Below are positions 47,546-56,050 of a stretch of 64,000 bases of DNA, in pieces. The DNA is from Geomobilibacter sp964432205. GTDB lineage: Bacteria; Desulfobacterota; Desulfuromonadia; Geobacterales; DSM-12255. The notes under the pieces are model-generated. The model was not told the origin of the DNA, searched no databases, and worked only from the letters and a program-made list of their open reading frames with translations. The DNA lies in NCBI GenBank assembly GCA_964432205.1, contig CAYSMK010000023.1:1-64000 (forward strand). Direction: 5' to 3'. The position numbers and the translations under genes were made by a program. Position 1 is the first letter of the stretch. Every line of letters starts with the position of its first letter.

Positions 47546-50017
47546 GTGGAAGAGCGATACGTACCGAGTGCTGTGGAAGAAAAGTGGCAGGCCGAATGGG
47601 AGCGGAACAAGAGCTTCAAGGTCACGGAGGATGAAACCCGGCGGAAATACTACCTGCTGGAGATGTTTCCCTACCCGTCGGGCCGTATTCATATGGGACA
47701 TGTGCGCAATTATTCCATCGGCGATGTGGTTGCCCGCTTCAAAAGGATGCGCGGGTTCAACGTGCTCCATCCCATGGGGTGGGACGCCTTCGGCATGCCG
47801 GCGGAAAATGCCGCCATTCAGAACAAGAGCCATCCGGCAGCCTGGACCTACGAGAACATCGACTACATGCGGGGCCAGCTGAAGCGGATGGGGCTCTCCT
47901 ACGACTGGGACCGGGAGTTGGCCACCTGTGATGTCGAATACTATCAGTGGGAGCAGCAGATATTCCTTCAGATGTACGAGCGGGGGATGGCCTACAAGCG
48001 GAATTCCTCAGTCAACTGGTGCCCCAAATGCGAGACCGTCCTGGCCAACGAGCAGGTGGAAGACGGCGCGTGCTGGCGCTGCGACAGCGCCGTGCAGCAA
48101 AAGGAGCTGGAGCAGTGGTTCTTCAGGATCACCGACTATGCCGAAGAGCTCCTGGCCTGTACCGAGCAGCTGACCGGCTGGCCGGAGCGGGTGCTCACCA
48201 TGCAGCGCAACTGGATCGGCAAGAGCTTCGGCTGCGAGATCACCTTTCCGGTGGCGGACCGGGCCGAGGCGATCACGGTCTTTACCACCCGCCAGGATAC
48301 CCTCTGGGGGGCTACCTTCATGTCCCTGGCCCCCGAACACCCGATGGCTCTGGCCCTGACAACCCCCGACAATCTGCCGCAGGTCACGGCGTTCATCGAC
48401 CAGGTCAGGGGGACCGACAAGATCCGGCGCACGGCCGATGATTTCGAAAAAGAGGGGGTCTTCACCGGCTCCTGGTGCCTCAACCCGGTCACCGGCCTGC
48501 GGATGCCGATCTATCTGGCCAATTTCGTCCTTACCGATTACGGTACCGGCGCGGTCATGGCCGTGCCGACCCATGATCAGCGCGACTTCGAGTTCGCCCG
48601 AAAGTACGCCCTGCCGCTGCAGGTGGTGATCCAGCCCGAGGGGGAGACCCTTGACCCGGCCACCATGACTGCCGCCTTCACTGCCGAAGGGGTGCTGGTC
48701 AACTCGGGTCAGTTCGACGGGGTGCCGAGCAGTGCGGCCAAGGAGGCGATTGCCGACTACCTGGAACAGCAGGGGCTCGGCAAGAAGACCGTCAACTTCC
48801 GGCTGCGCGACTGGGGGATTTCCCGGCAGCGGTACTGGGGCAATCCTATTCCGATCATCTACTGCGACAGCTGCGGCGCCGTGCCGGTGCCGGTCAAGGA
48901 CCTGCCGGTGGTACTGCCGAAGGATGTCGCCTTTACCGGCGCAGGGGGAAGTCCGCTGGCCCGGCTGGAGTCGTTCGTGAAGGCCGACTGTCCGGTCTGC
49001 GGCAAGCCGGCCCGTCGCGAGACCGACACCATGGATACCTTTGTGGAGTCGTCCTGGTATTTCCTCCGCTACTGCTGCCCCGACTTCACCGGCGGGCCGC
49101 TGGACAAGAAAAAGGCCGAGTACTGGATGTCCGTTGACCAGTACATCGGCGGTATCGAGCATGCAGTGCTCCATCTCCTCTATGCCCGGTTCTTCACCAA
49201 GGTCCTGCGGGACCTGGGGTACATCAACGTGGATGAGCCGTTTACCAACCTCCTGACCCAGGGGATGGTCATCAAGGATGGCGCCAAGATGAGCAAGTCA
49301 AAGGGGAATGTGGTCGACCCCAATGCGCTCATAGAACGTTACGGTGCAGACACGGCCCGGCTCTTCTCCCTCTTCGCCGCCCCGCCCGAGAAGGATCTGG
49401 ACTGGAGCGACCAGGGGGTGGAGGGGAGCTTCCGTTTTCTCACCCGCCTCTGGAAGCTGATGTACGAATGCCTTCCCTTCATCGTGGGCGTTGGCGCTGC
49501 CACCGGTGAACCGGCCACCGCGGAGGCCAAGGCCCTCAGGCGATCGGTCCACAAGACGATCCGCAAGGTGACCAGCGATCTCGACGAGCGGTTCCACTTC
49601 AACACCGCCATTGCCGCAACCATGGAGCTGGTGAACGCCATTCAGGCCTTCACCCCGAAGAACGCGCCCGAGAACGGTCCGGTCCTGCGGGAGGCGCTGG
49701 AATCGGTCGTCCGGCTCCTGGCGCCGTTCGTTCCCCACTTTGCCGCAGAGCTCTGGGAGGCGCTTGGCAAGGCGGAGAGCATCGATTCCGCCGGTTGGCC
49801 CGACTTCGATCCGGCGGCGACGGTCGACGACGAACTGCTCATTGTTGTGCAGGTGAACGGCAAGCTCCGGGGGCGGATCACGGTTGCCGCCGACACTGCC
49901 GAAGAGGCGGTCAAGTCCCTGGCTATGGCCGATGACAACGTCCAGGCGTTTGTTGCCGGCAAGACACCGAAGAAGGTGGTGTACGTGCCGGGCAAACTGG
50001 TCAATATCGTCGTCTGA
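47546..50017 (+). CDS. leuS: Leucyl-tRNA synthetase
   Basis: The 823-residue class Ia synthetase contains the HIGH-equivalent HMGH at residues 49-52 (YPSGRIHMGHVRNY), a CWRCDSAVQQKELEQWFFRI zinc-like segment, the editing domain with TTRQDTLWGATFM and GTGAVMAVPTHDQRDFEFA, and the KMSKS loop AKMSKSKGN at about 581-585. GTG 47546 follows GGGAGGA at the right distance. The longer open frame upstream belongs to the cytochrome end and gap. lptE and holA follow. Confidence 0.96.
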   Translation: MEERYVPSAVEEKWQAEWERNKSFKVTEDETRRKYYLLEMFPYPSGRIHMGHVRNYSIGDVVARFKRMRGFNVLHPMGWDAFGMPAENAAIQNKSHPAAWTYENIDYMRGQLKRMGLSYDWDRELATCDVEYYQWEQQIFLQMYERGMAYKRNSSVNWCPKCETVLANEQVEDGACWRCDSAVQQKELEQWFFRITDYAEELLACTEQLTGWPERVLTMQRNWIGKSFGCEITFPVADRAEAITVFTTRQDTLWGATFMSLAPEHPMALALTTPDNLPQVTAFIDQVRGTDKIRRTADDFEKEGVFTGSWCLNPVTGLRMPIYLANFVLTDYGTGAVMAVPTHDQRDFEFARKYALPLQVVIQPEGETLDPATMTAAFTAEGVLVNSGQFDGVPSSAAKEAIADYLEQQGLGKKTVNFRLRDWGISRQRYWGNPIPIIYCDSCGAVPVPVKDLPVVLPKDVAFTGAGGSPLARLESFVKADCPVCGKPARRETDTMDTFVESSWYFLRYCCPDFTGGPLDKKKAEYWMSVDQYIGGIEHAVLHLLYARFFTKVLRDLGYINVDEPFTNLLTQGMVIKDGAKMSKSKGNVVDPNALIERYGADTARLFSLFAAPPEKDLDWSDQGVEGSFRFLTRLWKLMYECLPFIVGVGAATGEPATAEAKALRRSVHKTIRKVTSDLDERFHFNTAIAATMELVNAIQAFTPKNAPENGPVLREALESVVRLLAPFVPHFAAELWEALGKAESIDSAGWPDFDPAATVDDELLIVVQVNGKLRGRITVAADTAEEAVKSLAMADDNVQAFVAGKTPKKVVYVPGKLVNIVV

Positions 50018-50020
50018 CCG

Positions 50021-50539
50021 ATGCGGCGCCTGAACGGACTTTTCATGCTGGCTGCCGCGGCCTGGCTCCTTCTGGCCGGGGGGTGCGGCTATTTCCCGGT
50101 AGGGGGCGGCGACGGCTTTCTGGCCGGCAGGCCGGTAAACGTTGCCATCTTTGCCAACCGGACCACCCGGCCGCGGCTGGAAAATGTTTTGGCCAAGAGC
50201 CTGCGCTGGGAGGTTGCCCGGCTTTCGCCCGCCTCACTGGTGAGCGAAGAGCGGGCCGAGCTGATCCTGGGGGGGGCGGTCACCTCGGTTGCCATTACCC
50301 AGATCTCCTACTCGGCCAGTGACCGGGTGAAAGAGTACCGCCTGACCCTGCAGGCCGAGGCGACCCTGACGGAACGGCGGAGCGGCAAGGTCGTCTGGAA
50401 GGGGACCGAAACGGGTCAGGCGGAGTATCCGGTCAGCCAGGACCTGGCCCTGCAGCTGAATGCCGAGGAGGCGGCCCTGAAGGTGGCGAGTGAGCGGCTT
50501 TCGGAGCGGCTCGTCAGGCACCTGCTGGAAAACTTTTAG
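50021..50539 (+). CDS. lptE: LPS assembly lipoprotein LptE
   Basis: The signal sequence ends in the lipobox LLLAGGC with Cys22 as the lipidated residue, followed by GYFPVGGG. The 172-residue protein then shows VAIFANRTTRPRLENVLAKSL and strands typical of LptE, the outer-membrane plug of LptD. Gene order leuS-lptE-holA is a well known conserved neighbourhood, which supports the call where sequence identity in this family is low. It begins 3 bp after leuS. Confidence 0.88.
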   Translation: MRRLNGLFMLAAAAWLLLAGGCGYFPVGGGDGFLAGRPVNVAIFANRTTRPRLENVLAKSLRWEVARLSPASLVSEERAELILGGAVTSVAITQISYSASDRVKEYRLTLQAEATLTERRSGKVVWKGTETGQAEYPVSQDLALQLNAEEAALKVASERLSERLVRHLLENF

Positions 50540-50558
50540 TCTATTAACTGCGATCATG

Positions 50559-50691
50559 CACCACTAAGACACAAAGATCACAAAGGATTCACCAGCTTAT
50601 TCAAGAGCGCTCGTAGTCCCCTGTGATGCCTGTGGAACCTCTGGCATTATTCTCCACCTTATGTCTTCGTGTCCCTTGTGTCTTAGTGGTG
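50559..50691. repeat. Inverted repeat with exact 16-bp ends (CACCACTAAGACACAA)
   Basis: CACCACTAAGACACAA at 50559-50574 is the exact reverse complement of TTGTGTCTTAGTGGTG at 50676-50691. Extra words ATCACAAAGG and GTGTCCC lie inside. The wording ACCACTAAGACACAAAG is one I recall as dispersed in intergenic DNA of many unrelated bacteria. It occupies the first half of the lptE-holA gap. Confidence 0.8.
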
Positions 50692-50724
50692 AGCTGCTTT
50701 TGGTGTTAAGAGTCAACGTCACTG

Positions 50725-50778
50725 GCCACAGATGATCTCGGATGGCAAGAGCTCTTCTCCTCCGCGTGCATCTGTGGC
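50725..50778. repeat. Inverted repeat GCCACAGATG / CATCTGTGGC upstream of holA
   Basis: An exact 10-bp pair (50725-50734 and 50769-50778) with a 34-bp loop sits immediately after the previous element and ends 24 bp before holA. Together the two elements fill nearly all of the 263-bp lptE-holA gap; no promoter was clear to me. Confidence 0.75.
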
Positions 50779-50802
50779 AATAGTTTATCGGGGTTATGAA
50801 GT

Positions 50803-51804
50803 ATGGTGCTGAAACCTGAAGAGTTCAGCCTGGAGCTGCAGAAAGGGACGGTCGGACCGCTCTACTGCCTGTACGGCGAGGAGCCGTACCTGGTGGATCG
50901 TGCGGTGAAGCGGCTCATGGACCTGGCCCTGCCACCGGAGGGGAGGGACTTCAACCTGGCGGTGTTTTACGGCAAGGAGTGCAAGGGGGAGGAGGTGGCC
51001 GATGCGGTCCAGACCTTCCCCATGTTCGCCGACCGGCGGGTGGTGCTGGTGAAACGGTGCGGGGAGCTTTCTGCTGCGGCCCTGGAAGCGCTGATGCCGG
51101 TGGTGCAGAACCCGGTGTCTACCAGCTGCCTGATACTCCAGGGGGAGAAGGTCGATCAGCGGCTCAAGTTCTTTGCTGAGTTCAAGAAATCCGGCGTCCT
51201 GGTGGAGTTCAAACGCCCCTACGAGAACCAGCTCGGACCCATCGTCCGGGATGAACTGGCCACCCATGGCAAGCGGATCGAGCCGGCTGCCGCAGACCTC
51301 CTGATCGGCTATGTGGGCGCTAACCTGCAGGAACTGGCCAGCCAGGTTGAGAAGGTGGCGACGTTTGTCGCCGACCGGCCAACGGTGACGGTGGCCGATG
51401 TCCGGGCGATCGTCTCCGACACAAAGGTGGACAGCGTCTTCGAGCTCTGCAACGCCCTTGGCAATCGGGACCTGGCCGGTGCCCTGCGGAGGCTCCACAC
51501 CATCCTCAGGGACGGCGAGGCTCCTTTGATGCTCCTCTCCATGCTGACCCGGCACCTGCGCCAGCTCTGGCAGATACGGGAGTGTCTCGACCAGCGCCTC
51601 GCCCCGCCTGAGATCGAGAAGCGACTCGGGATCAGATCATTTTTTCTGAAGGGGCTCCTGGTTCAGGCGAAGAACTTCGATGGCGAGCGGTATCGGCAGC
51701 TGTTCGAGCGGCTTTTCGAGCTGGATCTGGCCATGAAGAGCAGCGGCGGCAACCCGGCCCAGCTGTTGGAGTATTTTCTGCTGGAGGCTTGCGGGGGACG
51801 GTGA
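50803..51804 (+). CDS. holA: DNA polymerase III delta subunit
   Basis: This 333-residue protein fits the delta subunit that opens the sliding clamp. The N-terminus has GPLYCLYGEEPYLVDRAVKRL (a degenerate nucleotide-binding start). It is followed by QTFPMFADRRVVLVK, LIGYVGANLQELASQVEKVA and a C-terminal helical collar with RHLRQLWQIRECL. It follows leuS and lptE in the usual order. The last 30 bp, encoding EYFLLEACGG, are duplicated at 52515-52543 beyond the mazEF genes. Confidence 0.92.
   Translation: MVLKPEEFSLELQKGTVGPLYCLYGEEPYLVDRAVKRLMDLALPPEGRDFNLAVFYGKECKGEEVADAVQTFPMFADRRVVLVKRCGELSAAALEALMPVVQNPVSTSCLILQGEKVDQRLKFFAEFKKSGVLVEFKRPYENQLGPIVRDELATHGKRIEPAAADLLIGYVGANLQELASQVEKVATFVADRPTVTVADVRAIVSDTKVDSVFELCNALGNRDLAGALRRLHTILRDGEAPLMLLSMLTRHLRQLWQIRECLDQRLAPPEIEKRLGIRSFFLKGLLVQAKNFDGERYRQLFERLFELDLAMKSSGGNPAQLLEYFLLEACGGR
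51768..51797 (+). repeat. Direct repeat, copy 1: 3' end of holA
   Basis: GGAGTATTTTCTGCTGGAGG, followed by CTTGCGGGGG, lies inside the end of holA. A copy missing only one C recurs at 52515-52543, on the other side of the mazEF pair. The two copies bracket about 720 bp. Confidence 0.85.
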
Positions 51805-51811
51805 GGTTCGC

Positions 51812-52141
51812 TCAGGGCGCAAACATTTCAGCAAGAATCGATAAAACCTCATCCTGAGTCTGTTTGTCGATTCTTCCCAGCTTCTGGACCAGACGTGATT
51901 TGTCAACGGTTCTTATCTGGTCAAGGACTATTTGTCCTTCCTTATCCTTGAAGGCGCAGTGTATCCGCGTGGGATAATCCCTGCCTTTAGTCGTCATTGG
52001 TGCAACGATAACGGTAGCAATATACCGGTTCATCTCATCGGGGGAAATAACGAGACATGGCCTGGCCTTGCGAATCTCTCTGCCGACGGTTGGGTCCAAG
52101 TTGACCATATACACATCGAATCGTTTGATTACCATTCCCAT
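51812..52141 (-). CDS. mazF: MazF/PemK-family endoribonuclease toxin
   Basis: The 109-residue protein has the MazF fold motifs KRFDVYMVNLDPTVGREIRKARPCLVIS (RG/RP loop) and VAPMTTKGRDYPTRI, ending with LGRIDKQTQDEVLSILAEMF. MazF enzymes cleave single-stranded mRNA at short sites and stop growth. The gene is downstream of mazE with a 13-bp overlap, the usual order for antitoxin first. It converges on holA and ends 7 bp from the holA stop. Confidence 0.92.
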   Translation of the reverse strand: MGMVIKRFDVYMVNLDPTVGREIRKARPCLVISPDEMNRYIATVIVAPMTTKGRDYPTRIHCAFKDKEGQIVLDQIRTVDKSRLVQKLGRIDKQTQDEVLSILAEMFAP

Positions 52142-52383
52142 TCATCCTTGTCCCACTCTGTTTGCACGCTCGAATCTCCGCCAATCATGTTGTCATCGCC
52201 ACTCTCAGCCATGAGGCGGAATCTTTCCCCCCATCCCTGACGAGGCTTGGAGGCAGAGCGGATGACGATCTTTTCATCCTCTACCTCAAGTTCCACCTCC
52301 ATTCCAAGATGGCTCTGTTCAAGGAGAAGCTTGGGAATTCTTATCCCTTGCGAATTGCCTATGCGAATGATGTTTGTCCTCAT
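52129..52383 (-). CDS. mazE: MazE/AbrB-type antitoxin
   Basis: The 84-residue protein has the swapped-hairpin AbrB motif NIIRIGNSQGIRIPKLLLEQ and VELEVEDEKIVIRS, then an acidic, tryptophan-rich tail (DEWEW) suited to wrap the toxin. It should bind DNA with its N-terminal domain and neutralise MazF with the tail. The promoter at 52422-52450 overlaps a GTAATTAC palindrome that could be the autoregulatory operator. Confidence 0.9.
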   Translation of the reverse strand: MRTNIIRIGNSQGIRIPKLLLEQSHLGMEVELEVEDEKIVIRSASKPRQGWGERFRLMAESGDDNMIGGDSSVQTEWDKDEWEW

Positions 52384-52421
52384 TATGATTTCCCCCGGAG
52401 GTGATGATCGTGTGTGGTCAC

Positions 52422-52450
52422 ATTGTAATTACCTGGGTAAGAGGAGTCAA
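52422..52450 (-). promoter_or_regulatory. Sigma-70 promoter and candidate operator of mazEF
   Basis: On the minus strand TTGACT (52445-52450) and TACAAT (52422-52427) are 17 bp apart, a strong match. A perfect palindrome GTAATTAC (52425-52432) overlaps the -10 box, and TGTGGTCACA lies just downstream, both plausible binding sites for the MazE-MazF complex. Confidence 0.7.
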
Positions 52451-52514
52451 GGTTCTTTACGTTGGAGCGGTGCGCACTACCCGACCCAGCTAGCCTTTTC
52501 AATATATGACTGTA

Positions 52515-52543
52515 GGAGTATTTTTGCTGGAGGCTTGCGGGGG
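52515..52543 (+). repeat. Direct repeat, copy 2: orphan duplicate of the holA 3' end
   Basis: GGAGTATTTTTGCTGGAGGC, followed by TTGCGGGGG, repeats the end of holA with a single-base deletion and still reads FLLEACGG in one frame. It lies outside any gene and is followed by further G's (a run of ten at 52539-52548). With copy 1 it brackets mazEF like attachment-site halves. Confidence 0.85.
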
Positions 52544-52587
52544 GGGGGAGCCTGTTGCATTCGTAAAGAAGGAGCGTCTACCCGCCA

Positions 52588-52625
52588 GAAAAAAACACCC
52601 CGCCCAAAAAATTCTGTAGGGGCGT
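52588..52625 (-). terminator. Rho-independent terminator of the XRE gene
   Basis: On the minus strand ACGCCCC (52625-52619) pairs with GGGGTGT (52601-52595, one G-T wobble), followed at once by a run of T's (52594-52589). The loop is 17 nt. It lies 34 bp after the XRE stop. Confidence 0.65.
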
Positions 52626-52658
52626 TCTTGTTCACCTTTTCCAAAACTGGCAGCCTAC

Positions 52659-53018
52659 CTACTTCTTGGCCAGCCTCCGGACAATAGTTATGGCCAGTTG
52701 CTTGTCCGCCATGGTGGTCAAATCTCTGAAGCTTCTCAACATGGCTCGCTCTTCCCTGCATCCGTAGGGCAATTCCGGCTCAGCGGTCACGTTTGGCTGG
52801 ACAGGCTCGAAGAAAGTTGTTGCCGGCATTGAGAGTACCTTGGCTATCCGCTGTACGTTCTCAACATTGAGCATGCTGCTCCCGTTTTCATAACGCTGAA
52901 TCTGCTGATATGAAACCCCCACCTTTTCCGAGAGCTGTTCCTGCGAAAGCCCCAGCTCCTTCCTTCGTTTCCTTATAGCCGCACCGATTTCCCGAGTTGT
53001 GACGATGTCCGTTGGCAT
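52659..53018 (-). CDS. XRE-family transcriptional regulator
   Basis: The 119-residue protein has an N-terminal helix-turn-helix of the Cro/C1 type (IGAAIRKRRKELGLSQEQLSEKVGVSYQQIQRYENGSS) at about residues 10-65. A short C-terminal part ends in LAITIVRRLAKK. It is divergent from the helicase gene across a 97-bp gap containing a palindrome, which marks it as the probable controller of the restriction-like operon, in the manner of C proteins. No clear Shine-Dalgarno site is seen. Confidence 0.88.
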   Translation of the reverse strand: MPTDIVTTREIGAAIRKRRKELGLSQEQLSEKVGVSYQQIQRYENGSSMLNVENVQRIAKVLSMPATTFFEPVQPNVTAEPELPYGCREERAMLRSFRDLTTMADKQLAITIVRRLAKK

Positions 53019-53081
53019 GACGGCATCATAGCAAAGCTCACCAGCGCATAATACCGCACCAATCGCTAGCCATTCCTGTTG

Positions 53082-53108
53082 ATAAATACACGTTATAAGT
53101 GTATTTAT
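53082..53108. promoter_or_regulatory. Palindromic operator in the XRE/helicase divergent promoter region
   Basis: ATAAATACAC (53082-53091) and GTGTATTTAT (53099-53108) are perfect 10-bp arms around a 7-bp centre (GTTATAA). A TTGATA box overlaps the left arm; 17 bp downstream of it a weak TATTTA overlaps the right arm. The helicase TTG start is only 7 bp beyond. This is a likely binding site for the XRE protein. Confidence 0.65.
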
Positions 53109-53115
53109 TGTTGCT

Positions 53116-56034
53116 TTGCACTATCAGAATTGGCGGTATGAGCTTGCTGTGAACACCCCCTATCACGCCAAATATTTTGCCGCAGAACTGTTGCGCAGAT
53201 CGGCCTCCAGTGACATCGACAAGCTCTCCATGTCGTTGTTTGATGCCTCGGTTGATCTGAATCCCCATCAGATCGAGGCCGCGCTGTTCGCCTGCCGTTC
53301 GCCCCTCTCCAAGGGGGTGCTGCTGGCGGACGAAGTCGGTCTCGGCAAGACCATCGAGGCGGGGCTGGTGCTTTGCCAGTACTGGGCGGAACGGCGGCGA
53401 CGGCTCATCGTCATCTGCCCGGCAGCGCTCCGAAAGCAGTGGAGCCTTGAGCTTGAGGAGAAGTTCAATCTTCCCTCGGTGATCCTTGAGGCCAAGTCCT
53501 TCCGTGAAGCGTTGCGGGGAGGTGGTGATAATCCGTTACTCTCGAACTGCATTGTCATTACCTCCATGAATTTCGCCACCCAGCAGAAAGAGCTGCTGAA
53601 ACTGGTTGCCTGGGATCTGGCGGTAATCGACGAGGCCCACAAGCTGCGTAACGCCTATCGGCCGAGCAACCGTATGGGGCAAGGCATTCGCTGGGCACTG
53701 GAAGAGCGCAAGAAGCTACTTCTCACCGCCACACCCCTGCAGAACTCCCTTCTGGAGCTGTACGGCCTTTCCACCCTGATCGACGACTACATCTTCGGCG
53801 ATCTAGCCTCGTTTCGCGAGCAGTACACCGGCAGCGACGCCGACCTGGAAAGCTTGAAACGTCGGCTGGCCGGATTTGCCAAGCGGACCCTGCGTTCGCA
53901 GGTGTTGGAATACATCCGCTACACCGAACGCCGTGCCATCACTCGCCCGTTCCGCCCCTCCGATCAGGAGCAGGAGCTGTATGAAGCCGTCTCCAACTTC
54001 CTGCAGCGAGCTGACACCTACGCGATCCCTGACCGGCAGCGTACGCTTACGGTGCTCATCGTGCGCAAGCTGCTGGCCTCGTCCACCCTGGCGGTCTCCG
54101 GAACGCTGGAGACTATCCGGAAACGTCTTGAGGCGTTGCGTGCCGGATCGGCCGATTCGGAAAACCTGCTGGAAGAACTGGTGGATGGGGATGAGCTTGG
54201 CGACGACTTCCTCGACGAAGAAGAAGAAACAGAAGCAGACGAAGTTCTCCCGCGCCCTAAGGTAGAGGGCCGGGGTGGGGGTGGGGGCACTCAGCTCGAC
54301 CGCCGGCAACTGGACGCCGAAATCGCCGAACTCGACGGCTACATCCGGCAGGCACGGCAGATCGCGGTCGACACGAAAACCAGCACCCTCAGGTCAGCCC
54401 TCGAAATCGGCTTTGCTGAGATGGAAAAGATTGGAGCCTCCCGTAAGGCGCTCATCTTCACCGAGAGCCGCCGCACCCAGGAATATCTGAAGGAGTTTCT
54501 CCAAGCCAACGGCTTTGCCGAGCGGATCGTCCTCTTCAACGGCAGCAACAGCGATGCGGAAAGCAGCGCCATCTTTGAACAGTGGTTACTGGACAATGCT
54601 GCTACCGGGCGGATCAGTGGCTCCAAGAGCGCAGACCGGCGCAGCGCCATCATCGAGCATTTCCGCGACCGGGCCGAAATCATGATTGCCACCGAAGCGG
54701 CCGCTGAAGGGGTCAATCTGCAGTTCTGTTCCCTGGTCATCAACTACGACCTCCCCTGGAACCCGCAACGGATCGAACAACGGATCGGCCGCTGTCACCG
54801 CTACGGCCAGAAGCACGACGTGGTGGTAATCAACTTCCTCAACGAGCGCAACGACGCCGACCGACGGGTGTATGAGCTGTTGACCGAGAAATTCAATCTG
54901 TTCTCCGGTGTCTTCGGCGCGTCGGACGATGTGCTGGGGACCATCGAGACTGGCGTTGATTTTGAACGGCGCATTCTGCGCATCTATCAGGAGTGCCGGA
55001 CAGCCGGGGAGATCGAATCCGCCTTTGCAGTGCTGCAGGCAGAGATGGAGCAGGCCATCTCCTCCCGCATGACCGAAACCCGCCAGACCCTGCTGGAGAA
55101 TTTCGACGAAGATGTCCACAACCGCCTGAAAGTGAGGCTGGACCAGACCCGCCATCACCTTGATCGTTTCAGCAGGTTCTTCTGGGCCGTTACCAGGTCT
55201 GTTCTCCATCAGCAGGCCCGGTTCGACAACGAAGACCTCTCTTTCGACCTGCACACACCTCCGTCGGGTATCGCCCGAGGGCGGTATCACCTCATCAGCA
55301 AGAATCGGGAAAACATTGAGGGCGCGTACCTGTATCGCCTTTCCCACCCGCTGGGGGAACAGGTCCTCGACAGAGCTTTGCAGCACCCAACCCCCGAAGC
55401 GGTCCTCCGTTTCGACATCAGTGGCAATCCGACCAGGATCGCCATGGTGGAGGCACTGAAAGGTGCGTCGGGCGTCCTGGCCCTCGAACGACTCACCATC
55501 ACCGCATTCGAGACGGAAGAGCATCTCCTGTTCTGTGCCTTTACCGATGCCGGTGTCGCTCTTGATCAGGAACAGTGCGAGAAACTCTTTCAGTGCCGGG
55601 CGGAGATCGGTCCGGCGGAGAGCCTGGCGCCGTTCGACCGGCGTCTGGTAACGGAAACCGAACGGCACGCCGCAGCCACCATCAGCCGGGCGCTGGAAAC
55701 CAGCAACCGCCACTTTAAGGAGGAGCGGGACAAGCTGGAGAAGTGGGCCGATGACCTGATCGTAGCGTCGGAAAAGGAACTTAAGGACACCAAAGCCAGG
55801 CTCAAGCTCCTGAATCGGCAGGCGCGGCAGGCCTCCACCACCGCCGAACAGATGGATCTGCAGCGGCAGATCGTGGAGTTGGAAAAGAAGCAGCGCCGCC
55901 AGCGTCAACGCATCTTTGAGGTCGAGGACCAGATCATTGAAAAGCGCGATGCTCTGATAGTCAGGCTGGAACAGCAGATGACGCAGAAGACTACCCGGGA
56001 ACGGCTGTTCACCATCCGGTGGAGAGTTGTTTGA
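53116..56034 (+). CDS. SNF2-family DEAD/DEAH helicase-translocase of the defence locus
   Basis: The 972-residue ATPase carries LLADEVGLGKTIEAGLVL (Walker A Lys at about 78), VICPAALRKQW, VIDEAHKLRN (DEAH at 172-175), LLTATPLQNS and, in the second RecA lobe, VNLQFCSLVINYDLPWNPQRIEQRIGRCHRYGQ. It then has a long C-terminal region ending in a coiled coil (LEKWADDLIVASEKELKDTKARL). This is the RapA/SNF2-like group that moves on duplex DNA. TTG 53116 is the first start; GTG 53149 (NTPYHAKYFA) is an alternative with similar support. The methyltransferase gene follows 16 bp later, so the two form an operon. Confidence 0.88.
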   Translation: MHYQNWRYELAVNTPYHAKYFAAELLRRSASSDIDKLSMSLFDASVDLNPHQIEAALFACRSPLSKGVLLADEVGLGKTIEAGLVLCQYWAERRRRLIVICPAALRKQWSLELEEKFNLPSVILEAKSFREALRGGGDNPLLSNCIVITSMNFATQQKELLKLVAWDLAVIDEAHKLRNAYRPSNRMGQGIRWALEERKKLLLTATPLQNSLLELYGLSTLIDDYIFGDLASFREQYTGSDADLESLKRRLAGFAKRTLRSQVLEYIRYTERRAITRPFRPSDQEQELYEAVSNFLQRADTYAIPDRQRTLTVLIVRKLLASSTLAVSGTLETIRKRLEALRAGSADSENLLEELVDGDELGDDFLDEEEETEADEVLPRPKVEGRGGGGGTQLDRRQLDAEIAELDGYIRQARQIAVDTKTSTLRSALEIGFAEMEKIGASRKALIFTESRRTQEYLKEFLQANGFAERIVLFNGSNSDAESSAIFEQWLLDNAATGRISGSKSADRRSAIIEHFRDRAEIMIATEAAAEGVNLQFCSLVINYDLPWNPQRIEQRIGRCHRYGQKHDVVVINFLNERNDADRRVYELLTEKFNLFSGVFGASDDVLGTIETGVDFERRILRIYQECRTAGEIESAFAVLQAEMEQAISSRMTETRQTLLENFDEDVHNRLKVRLDQTRHHLDRFSRFFWAVTRSVLHQQARFDNEDLSFDLHTPPSGIARGRYHLISKNRENIEGAYLYRLSHPLGEQVLDRALQHPTPEAVLRFDISGNPTRIAMVEALKGASGVLALERLTITAFETEEHLLFCAFTDAGVALDQEQCEKLFQCRAEIGPAESLAPFDRRLVTETERHAAATISRALETSNRHFKEERDKLEKWADDLIVASEKELKDTKARLKLLNRQARQASTTAEQMDLQRQIVELEKKQRRQRQRIFEVEDQIIEKRDALIVRLEQQMTQKTTRERLFTIRWRVV

Positions 56035-56050
56035 ATAGAGGAGAGGTACG

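Noticed and set aside
51812..52543. Interpretation of the holA-flanked segment as an IS element
   Set aside because: No transposase and no terminal inverted repeats are seen; only a direct duplication of the holA end.
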